The notes under the pieces: model-generated | The model's input: the letters and a program-made list of their open reading frames with translations, nothing else | Database searches by the model: none | What the model was told of the DNA's origin: nothing | Shown here: positions 17,185 to 22,891 of the stretch, in pieces | How positions within the stretch are numbered: the first letter of the stretch is position 1 | Layout: every line of letters starts with the position of its first letter | Program-made: the position numbers and the translations under genes | DNA from: Allobrachymonas sp. | Lineage (GTDB): Bacteria > Pseudomonadota > Gammaproteobacteria > Burkholderiales > Burkholderiaceae_C | Assembly (NCBI GenBank): GCA_017996515.1 | Contig: JAGOGU010000001.1 | Span: 1-22,891 of the forward strand | Reading direction: 5' to 3' | Length of the DNA: 22,891 nt

Positions 17185-17211
17185 AAAAGAAAAGCCAAGG
17201 GCTGTTCTTTT
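17177..17211 (+). terminator. Hybrid terminator: IS end plus host flank
   Basis: ACAGCCC from the IS right end (17177-17183) pairs with host GGGCTGT (17199-17205), with a 15-base loop, followed by TTCTTTT. Half of this hairpin comes from the element and half from the host. It could stop transcription leaving the transposase gene. Confidence 0.55.
17185..17192. repeat. Target site duplication, right copy
   Basis: AAAAGAAA directly right of the insertion sequence, identical to 16463-16470. Confidence 0.92.
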
Positions 17212-17295
17212 CGTGAATGGTGAGAAATTTTTTTGCCCCGCTCTGACGCCATCGCAAAAACTGGCAAACCGTTACACCTGCGCGAGCGGAACTAT

Positions 17296-17325
17296 TTGCA
17301 CGGTGCGCTATCCATCATCTATCCT
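17296..17325 (+). promoter_or_regulatory. Candidate promoter of the lipoprotein gene
   Basis: TTGCAC (17296-17301), an 18-base spacer and TATCCT (17320-17325) give a plausible sigma-70 promoter, with the start near 17332 and a short leader. Matches are four of six in each box. Confidence 0.35.
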
Positions 17326-17350
17326 TTGAGAAAACAGCAGGAGATAGCGG

Positions 17351-17968
17351 ATGAAAATCACCCGAGCCATGATTGGTGGTGTCGCATGCGCCGCAATAAT
17401 GGGCGTGCAAGGCTGTGCGGTTTCTCATGACCCCTACGTCAATGGCGTGGCCACAGGCGCGCTGGCAACCGCCGCCGTCAGCTGGTTGTTCTACAGCACC
17501 AGTGACGGCTACTACTACGATCACCATTACAACCGCCTGCCGCGCGATTACCGTCCGCCGCACACGATGGAAATTCGCCGCATTGACAGCATGGATGACT
17601 ATCGCCGGCTCCACCCGCGCATCGTACAAATACGCACAATGGACCTCCAGCAGCGGCCCTTGCAGCGTCCGGATCACCTACGCAACGACCCATATCCACT
17701 ACAGTATCGGCAACCCCGGTCACTGTATCGTCCGGATGCCCGTATGCCGGTGCGCAACCAACTCCCGCGGCATCAGCAACTCCATCGACCTATTGTTGGC
17801 GACCACCCACCCCCCCAAAACCACTTGCACCGGCAGACGATCATTGATCGACGCGACGCGCAAAATCAGCGGTATCAACGGCCAGATAACCGGCTACAAC
17901 GGCCGCAGCAGTCGCCCCGATTCAACCGTTCGGACAGACAGCAATGGCGGCCACAGTTCCAGCGGTAA
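17351..17968 (+). CDS. Small putative lipoprotein, Arg/Gln/His/Pro-rich, function unknown
   Basis: I do not recognise a family beyond a lipoprotein-like start. The 205-residue product begins MKITRAMIGGVACAAIMGVQGC, a short lipoprotein-type signal with Cys22 as the likely lipidated residue; Gln at -2 is not ideal. A second hydrophobic patch (residues 32-47, GVATGALATAAVSWLF) is followed by a Tyr/His motif (YYYDHHYN). Then comes about 140 residues almost free of hydrophobic residues and very rich in Arg, Gln, Pro, His and Asn, probably disordered and strongly basic. The start is supported by AGGAG at 17339-17343, seven bases upstream. The gene stands alone, with its own terminator, and converges with kup. 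A cell-surface or periplasmic role is inference only. Confidence 0.75.
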   Translation: MKITRAMIGGVACAAIMGVQGCAVSHDPYVNGVATGALATAAVSWLFYSTSDGYYYDHHYNRLPRDYRPPHTMEIRRIDSMDDYRRLHPRIVQIRTMDLQQRPLQRPDHLRNDPYPLQYRQPRSLYRPDARMPVRNQLPRHQQLHRPIVGDHPPPQNHLHRQTIIDRRDAQNQRYQRPDNRLQRPQQSPRFNRSDRQQWRPQFQR

Positions 17969-17983
17969 TATACAAGCGAGAGT

Positions 17984-18012
17984 GAAAAAAGCAGCCGCAA
18001 GGCTGCTTTTTC
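17984..18012. terminator. Bidirectional terminator between the lipoprotein gene and kup
   Basis: GAAAAAAGCAGCC (17984-17996) and GGCTGCTTTTTC (18001-18012) form a stable stem with a GCAA tetraloop (17997-18000). Poly-A and poly-T flanks allow use from both strands, serving the convergent lipoprotein gene and kup. Confidence 0.92.
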
Positions 18013-18098
18013 ATCGGGCAGTTGGTTGCCCCATCAACTGCTATTCGCTGGACGTCCGCATATGGCGCTGGTTCAAACAAGCGACCAAGCAAAATGCA

Positions 18099-19976
18099 TC
18101 AGATCTCCACCTTGCCGCCCATCTCCACCACTGCATTGCTGGGCAAACCCATATAGGTCGCCACGCTGCTGGCCTCGTGATGCATCTGCGCAAACAGCCT
18201 TTTACGCCACAGCGCCATACCTTTGCGGGCGGTAGGCACTACTGTATCGCGCGACAGGAAATAGCTCACCTGCATGGTGTCCCAGTTGCACCCGTGCTCT
18301 GCCAGTTGCTTCAGCGCGTGCGGCAGATTCACTTGATCCATAAAGCCATAGTGCACTTCTACCTGCCAGCATCCATTGCCCAGCGCGTGTACTTTCAGGC
18401 GATCACGCGATGCGACCCATGGCACCTCGTGGTAGCACACAAACACAAACAGATTCTGCTGATGCAGCACCTTGTTGTGCTTGAGGTTATGCAACAAGGC
18501 ATTGGGCACCGCCACATCGGAAGGATGCAAAAACACGGCTGTGCCCTCCACCCGCTGAGGCTGCGAGGCAAAAATCGTTTCCAGACATTCGGCCAGCTGC
18601 AAGCCATCATCACCACGGCTGGCGGCCATTTGCTTCCGCCCTTGGTACCAGGTCAGCATCAGTAAAAAAATCACCGCTGCCACCAGAATGGTGAACCAGC
18701 CGCCGTGCGGAATTTTCAAAATGTTCGAGAACCAGAAAATGCCGTCAACTCCCACGAGGAAAGCCGTCACCGCCACCCCCAGCGCCACAGGCCATTTCCA
18801 GACATGGTGCATCACGAAATACAGCATCACCGTCGAGATCAGCATATTGCTCGTTACTGCAATGCCATAGGCGTCGGCCAGATTGGCCGAGGTGCGAAAC
18901 ACCATGATGACCAGAACAATCACAACAAACAACGCCCAGTTCACGAAAGGAATGTAAATCTGCCCGGTTTCGTGCTCGCTGGTGTGCAGAATCTGCAAGC
19001 GCGGCAAATAGCCCAGCTGAATGATCTGCTTGGTGGTGCTGTACGCGCCCGAAATCAAGGCCTGCGAAGCAATCACCGTGGCTGCTGTAGCCAGCGCCAC
19101 CATGGGGTACAAGGCCCACTTCGGCACCATCATGAAAAACGGATTGACCGCCATCCCAGGCTGGCGCAGCAGCAAAGCGCCCTGCCCGAAATAACACAGC
19201 GCCAGCGAGGGCATTACCACCAAAAACCAGGCCAACTGAATGGGCTTGCGACCGAAATGGCCCATATCGGCATACAACGCCTCGCCACCGGTTACGCACA
19301 GCACCACCGCGCCCAGAATCAGAAACGTCGTTCCCGGTTGCGCCACTACAAAACGCAGTGCATGTACAGGGTTGAGCGCCAGCAAAATACCGGGTTGCTC
19401 GATCACCTGCAGCAGTCCCAGCACCCCAATACTGGCAAACCACACCAGCGTGATGGGACCAAAAAAACGGCCAATGCCCGCTGTGCCCTTTTTCTGAAAC
19501 ATGAACAGCATCAGCAAAATCGTCAATGCAATGGGCATGGTGTAAGGTTTGAGCGCCTCTGACGCCACTTCCAGACCTTCCAGCGCAGCCAGCACCGAAA
19601 TGGCAGGCGTAATCACCCCGTCGCCATAAAACAGGCAGGCGCCCGTAATGCCCAGCAACAACAGCATGTAGCGCAGTTTGGGTCTTTCGGGAATGGAGCG
19701 CGAAACCAGAGCCAGCATCGCCACCAATCCGCCTTCGCCGTGGTTATCGGCACGCAGAATCAGCAGCACGTACTTGAGCGAAACAATCAGCGTAATCGTC
19801 CAGAAAAACAGCGACACAATGCCGTAAATATTGGCCTCGGTCACGGGCAATTGATTGAAGTGAAAAACGCTTTGCATCGCATACAGCACGCTGGTGCCGA
19901 TATCGCCAAACACAATGCCGATGGCACCCAGCATCAAGGCTGCGGTAGATGACTTGTGGGAATGATTGCTTTCCAT
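18099..19976 (-). CDS. kup: Low-affinity potassium uptake protein Kup
   Basis: Kup is a proton-coupled potassium importer of the KUP/HAK/KT family in the inner membrane. The 625-residue protein has about 12 hydrophobic segments in the first 430 residues and a soluble C-terminal domain, as usual. The family signature lies in [22 protein letters not shown] (from residue 13). Other hallmarks are [26 protein letters not shown] sequence, [18 protein letters not shown] and [19 protein letters not shown]. In most Kup proteins the signature reads GDIGTSPLY; here Val replaces Pro, as in a subset of the family. I chose the ATG at 19976; a TTG three codons earlier (19985) is possible. No clear ribosome binding site is seen for either. 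Confidence 0.95.
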   Translation of the reverse strand: MESNHSHKSSTAALMLGAIGIVFGDIGTSVLYAMQSVFHFNQLPVTEANIYGIVSLFFWTITLIVSLKYVLLILRADNHGEGGLVAMLALVSRSIPERPKLRYMLLLLGITGACLFYGDGVITPAISVLAALEGLEVASEALKPYTMPIALTILLMLFMFQKKGTAGIGRFFGPITLVWFASIGVLGLLQVIEQPGILLALNPVHALRFVVAQPGTTFLILGAVVLCVTGGEALYADMGHFGRKPIQLAWFLVVMPSLALCYFGQGALLLRQPGMAVNPFFMMVPKWALYPMVALATAATVIASQALISGAYSTTKQIIQLGYLPRLQILHTSEHETGQIYIPFVNWALFVVIVLVIMVFRTSANLADAYGIAVTSNMLISTVMLYFVMHHVWKWPVALGVAVTAFLVGVDGIFWFSNILKIPHGGWFTILVAAVIFLLMLTWYQGRKQMAASRGDDGLQLAECLETIFASQPQRVEGTAVFLHPSDVAVPNALLHNLKHNKVLHQQNLFVFVCYHEVPWVASRDRLKVHALGNGCWQVEVHYGFMDQVNLPHALKQLAEHGCNWDTMQVSYFLSRDTVVPTARKGMALWRKRLFAQMHHEASSVATYMGLPSNAVVEMGGKVEI

Positions 19977-20439
19977 ATTCAGCAAAAGGAAGTAGCCCGT
20001 CCCAGTTGTGCCCGCTGGTCAAACCTCAGCGGCAACACAGCACAAGACTCATACCTCCGTTCAAATCAAGAAGTCGCTATTGTGCACGCCCTTGCCCCAT
20101 TTAACCAGCGTTTGCACGTAGATTTTGCAATATATATCGTTGCTGCTGCAGCAGTACTAAGCCATGGATTCATCTCGCAAACAGTGATCACAAAGGGATC
20201 AACAATCGGATAAGACCCGATTGCATTTCCGCCCTATGGTGTTCTTGACAAAATCTGTAAATGGGGAAAGAAGAAAGAGGCTAACCACTTACCCATTGCA
20301 TTTAACGCATGCAACGCGGGCACATTCAATCAACGCTCAGCAACGTGAAAACCCGCGCCTGCGCAAACAAGCAATAAAAAAAGCCTCCCTTGCGGGAGGC
20401 TTTTCAGCTTTAACTCCAGAGCCTGAAAGGCTCAAAGAA
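19977..20439. other. Non-coding interval between kup and the porin gene
   Basis: This 463-base stretch precedes kup and follows the porin gene on the - strand. I see no gene. It must hold the kup promoter, which I cannot locate with confidence. It contains a small hairpin CAATCGG/CCGATTG (20203-20223), a CTGCTGCAGCAG palindrome near 20143, and the porin terminator at its right end. Confidence 0.6.
20376..20404 (-). terminator. Porin gene terminator
   Basis: GCCTCCC (20383-20389) and GGGAGGC (20394-20400) form the stem with a 4-base loop; seven A residues (20376-20382) give a T7 tail on the - strand. Four T residues on the other side add base pairs. Confidence 0.92.
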
Positions 20440-21579
20440 TCAGAAGCGGTGACGAATACCAACTGCGAAGGAGTCGGTTTTGGTGTCAGATGTATGAGCG
20501 GCGTTTTTAGCTTTCCAGCTGTTAGTGCGGGCAGCGCGCGCATACAGATCAGTACGTTTGCTCAGAGCATAAGTACCTTGCAGCACAAAGTCGTGGCCTT
20601 TAGCCTTGTCGCTAGAAGCGAAACCATAGGTGGTACCACCATAAGCAACAGCGTAAGTTGGGCCTTTCCAGTAGTTATAAGCGTACTGAGCACCCAGAGT
20701 GAAGGCACCGAATGGTGCGGTTACGCCCAAGCCGAACTGCTGCATGGGCTTGCTGTCACGGTCGTCATTAGCGATGTAATGCGCATACAGTTTGGCAGCA
20801 GTGAAGTCATAGCTGGCACCAATACCGTACTGAGTTTGCTTGGCTGTAGTAGATGTGCTGTTTTTGGTACGGAACTGTTGAACAGAAGCGCCAACGCGGA
20901 ATGGACCACCAGCGTAGCTAACGCCCACACCATAGCCCTCTTCACGAGTACGACCGCTAGTTGTAGTACCCCCAGCGATTGTATTCACCGTTGTGGTTGT
21001 TTTGTCTTCGTTGTAACCAACAAATGCTTTAACGCCTACGCCACCGAATTCGCCAGCATAGTGAATACCGTCGGCACGTTTAGTATAAAGATCTTTACCG
21101 ATGGTGCTACCATCACTCAGAGTGATGACGCCATCGCCAGTTACCAGATCGGATACCTGGTAGTAATCGCCGCCACCAATTTCATCCATTGGGGTGTAGT
21201 CACGGCCCAACAGAACTTGACCGAAGCTGCCTTTCAGACCCACTACGGAACGACGATTGAAGCCGCCATTAAAGCTACCGTTAGTAGAATCGAAACCAGC
21301 TTCAACATTGAATACGGCAGACAAACCGTTACCCAGGTCTTCCTGGCCTTTCAAGCCCCAACGGGAGCCAGACAGGTTGCCAGACATCAGGCCTACACTG
21401 CGCCGTTTTTCAGTAACAGAAAACGCTGTAGCGTTAGCAGTAGCACCAACACTCAGCTTCTGTTTAGTTTGCTCCATACCATAGCCAGTGTCGATAACAC
21501 CGTACAGAGTTACGGAAGATTGTGCGGAAGCAGCGCCCACAGCAGCCAGAGCGGCAACAGCAATCAGAGATTTTTTCAT
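20440..21579 (-). CDS. Outer-membrane porin, Gram-negative trimeric type (Comamonas/Burkholderia-like)
   Basis: This 379-residue protein should form a 16-stranded trimeric beta-barrel for diffusion of small solutes across the outer membrane. The start is MKKSLIAVAALAAVGAASA, a clear signal peptide with cleavage before QSSVTLYGVID, the standard opening of betaproteobacterial porins. Typical blocks follow: SRWGLKGQEDLGNGLSAVFNVE, VVGLKGSFGQVLLGRDYTP and the closing FAVGIRHRF with the terminal Phe needed for barrel assembly. GGAG upstream of the ATG at 21579 fits; a TTG at 21594 is less likely. Codon choice and base composition are visibly more AT-rich than the neighbouring genes, common in highly expressed porins. 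Thr/Ser/Gly-rich stretches (near ...TTTTVNTIAGGTTTSGR) are probably surface loops. Ion selectivity cannot be told. Confidence 0.94.
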   Translation of the reverse strand: MKKSLIAVAALAAVGAASAQSSVTLYGVIDTGYGMEQTKQKLSVGATANATAFSVTEKRRSVGLMSGNLSGSRWGLKGQEDLGNGLSAVFNVEAGFDSTNGSFNGGFNRRSVVGLKGSFGQVLLGRDYTPMDEIGGGDYYQVSDLVTGDGVITLSDGSTIGKDLYTKRADGIHYAGEFGGVGVKAFVGYNEDKTTTTVNTIAGGTTTSGRTREEGYGVGVSYAGGPFRVGASVQQFRTKNSTSTTAKQTQYGIGASYDFTAAKLYAHYIANDDRDSKPMQQFGLGVTAPFGAFTLGAQYAYNYWKGPTYAVAYGGTTYGFASSDKAKGHDFVLQGTYALSKRTDLYARAARTNSWKAKNAAHTSDTKTDSFAVGIRHRF

Positions 21580-21897
21580 TGCAAGTTTCTCCAAGGTTAA
21601 ACAGAGGGCGCCGGAGGAAATTTCCTATGAGAAGAGTTTTGCACCGTAGGACTAGACCTCAACTACAAAACTCCCGGCTCCCCGGGCCAACCTCCTTATC
21701 GGAAGCTGACTCTATTGCACCAGACCTTGAGCCGATCTGCAAATGGTTGGCTCAATTTATCTGTGATTTGTTGCACACCAGCAACAAGCTTGTGGCATTG
21801 TGGCGACAACACACAGCCAATTCCGCTTTATTTGACGGCAAGCTGACGTTGTTGCTGGTGTTTGGAGCCATTGCGTTCGCCGAAAACACCCAAAAAC
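21580..21897 (-). promoter_or_regulatory. Upstream region of the porin gene with inverted repeats
   Basis: This 318-base gap carries no gene. It contains the porin ribosome binding site, a perfect 12-bp palindrome AGGAAATTTCCT (21615-21626) and a long inverted repeat (21775-21861). I cannot pick a convincing sigma-70 promoter. The porin leader is probably long and structured. Confidence 0.5.
21775..21861. repeat. 13-bp perfect inverted repeat forming a large stem
   Basis: ACACCAGCAACAA (21775-21787) is exactly complementary to TTGTTGCTGGTGT (21849-21861). Next to it GCTTG (21788-21792) can pair with the CAAGC just before the right arm, across a 5-base bulge. It lies between the nucleotide-binding protein gene and the porin gene. 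Confidence 0.75.
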
Positions 21898-22458
21898 TTA
21901 AAGCTCTGTGCGAATGGCATTGCGGATGTCCGCGTAAAGACACATTTTTTGGTGCATGTCGCGCAATGTGGCGCTGATATTGGCAGCCAGCAACAGCACC
22001 AGTTTGGCGGCCAGGCGCGGCTCGGCATCCAGCAGGGTAAGCAGCTCGCGTCGGCTGATGATGGCACACAGCACATCGCCCACATCAGAGGCGCGGCAGT
22101 CTGCCTGGCGTGGGCTGCCGTCAAGCAGCGCCAGCTCGCCGACCCAACTGCCCGCATGCAGGATATTGACGGTGAGGGTGCGGCCTTCGGCCAAGCGCGA
22201 TTCCACGAGCACTTCGCCAGCGAGGATGAGCATCATGAAGTCGGTATCGTCTTGCTCTTCTTCAACCAGAAAGCGCTCGCCCGCCGGGATGGTGTAGGGG
22301 TGCATATGGCGCACCAGCGCCAAGGCTTCTTCCTGGGTAAAAGGAGCGATGCTGTTGGCGGAGGTCAGCAACTGCACCGCCATGTGATGACTCGCGGCCT
22401 GACTCACGGTAAAGTCTCTCCTGTCTGTCGAAACGGAGCATGAGATGGCTTGCTGCAT
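21898..22458 (-). CDS. Stand-alone cyclic-nucleotide-binding (CNB) domain protein
   Basis: This 186-residue protein contains one CNB domain like that of Crp/Fnr proteins and kinase regulatory subunits. It spans roughly residues 38-150, with IPAGERFLVEEEQDDTDFMMLILAGEVLVES forming the beta-roll and GSWVGELALLDGSPRQADCRA as the phosphate-binding cassette, where Glu and Arg would hold the ligand. After the domain there is only a helix (AAKLVLLLAANISATLRDMH) and a short tail. No DNA-binding helix-turn-helix is present, so it is not a classical Crp-type regulator. The ATG at 22458 begins MQQAIS. It may act through dimerisation or a partner protein; the ligand (cAMP or other) is not known. The porin gene lies downstream on the same strand, 318 bases away. 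Confidence 0.85.
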   Translation of the reverse strand: MQQAISCSVSTDRRDFTVSQAASHHMAVQLLTSANSIAPFTQEEALALVRHMHPYTIPAGERFLVEEEQDDTDFMMLILAGEVLVESRLAEGRTLTVNILHAGSWVGELALLDGSPRQADCRASDVGDVLCAIISRRELLTLLDAEPRLAAKLVLLLAANISATLRDMHQKMCLYADIRNAIRTEL

Positions 22459-22822
22459 CCACGCGCCCTATTGACAGATGATACGGCAAGAGCAGCCCAT
22501 GCGACAGATGCCAAATGCATTCGGTTTGACCTGTTTTTTCAGGATGGTAAAAACCGCCGCGCAAGCAGGGCGCGCAGACAGGCTCTATGATGCGCAGGCG
22601 TTTGCGCAAATGCCTGCTTTCTGTTGTGCCGCACCACCCGAACACGGTGCGCGTTGGTGCGCAACCAGCACATTTGTTTGATCACCCGCCAGGTATTCGC
22701 CACGCGTTTGCATTGGCATTCACCGCTTGTCAGAACAACGCAGATCAGCTTTTTTGTTGAGTACTGCGCCACGATTTTCTTTTGGCTTTTTTGCCTTTCC
22801 AGCAACCCGAAACAATCTTGCC
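22459..22822. other. Non-coding interval at the right end
   Basis: This 364-base stretch lies between two divergent genes and must hold both promoters. A TTGACA (22471-22476) and a GTATCAT on the - strand (near 22477-22485) are the only box-like words I see, without matching partners. Short open frames here show no family features. Confidence 0.5.
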
Positions 22823-22891
22823 ATGCACGCCAGCACCCTGAAACCACCGCCCTTGAAACTGGCCGGCCTTGAGCCTTTGGTTATTGATGAG
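22823..22891 (+). CDS. Start of an unidentified gene, cut by window edge
   Basis: An ATG at 22823 opens a frame that runs off the window after 23 codons (MHASTLKPPPLKLAGLEPLV...). The Pro-Leu-Lys-Leu opening resembles the first strand of TIM-barrel flavoproteins such as nitronate monooxygenases, but far too little is visible to name it. The ribosome binding site is weak. Confidence 0.35.
   Translation, partial: MHASTLKPPPLKLAGLEPLVIDE

Noticed and set aside
17415..18665. A 416-codon + strand open frame across the lipoprotein gene and into kup
   Set aside because: It overlaps two better-supported genes, crosses the terminator between them, and its sequence shows no family features.
20221..21600. 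A 459-codon + strand open frame opposite the porin
   Set aside because: The - strand frame has a signal peptide, porin motifs and a terminal Phe. The + strand frame is a low-complexity mirror of it.

Overview
The window (22,891 bases) looks like chromosomal DNA of a betaproteobacterium, most likely order Burkholderiales and near Comamonadaceae. The reasons are the GC-rich coding style, a Gram-negative trimeric porin of the Comamonas/Burkholderia type, a grpE-dnaK-dnaJ operon behind a sigma-32-type promoter, and proteobacterial families such as ComM, NikR, Kup and ElaA. The genus assignment is inference; no rRNA or other marker is present. I see no tRNA, rRNA or CRISPR array.

Layout. Bases 1-8819 (+ strand) carry the 3' part of comM, overlapped by the ATPase gene of a zinc/manganese-type ABC importer, then its permease gene. 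Next come an unrelated three-gene export-type cluster (FtsX-class ATPase, double-FtsX permease, HlyD/MacA-like adaptor) and finally the cluster 9 (ZnuA-like) binding protein that the importer needs. A bidirectional terminator separates this from thiD (- strand), which diverges from nikR (+), the nickel regulator. Bases 10.7-15.4 kb hold the heat-shock operon grpE-dnaK-elaA-dnaJ, with a near-consensus sigma-32 promoter before grpE and a weaker copy before dnaK. Then come a PF13679-type methyltransferase gene, a complete IS1595-family insertion sequence with perfect 15-bp inverted repeats and an 8-bp target duplication, and a small lipoprotein gene. On the - strand follow kup (potassium uptake), a porin gene and a stand-alone cyclic-nucleotide-binding protein. 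A further + strand gene starts at the right edge.

How the genes fit together. Metal handling is the main theme of the left half. The importer ATPase has a histidine-rich tail, the binding protein has a histidine-rich loop, and NikR has a histidine-rich C-terminal extension. NikR-operator-like half-sites lie before nikR and, more weakly, before the binding-protein gene. Together these raise, but do not prove, the idea that the importer is nickel-responsive. The middle is a standard chaperone operon with one guest acetyltransferase gene.

I do not see a clearly new defence or mobile system. The most notable points are the insertion sequence sitting inside a host hairpin whose arms match its own ends, the metal importer split by an export cluster, and structured untranslated regions near grpE and the porin.
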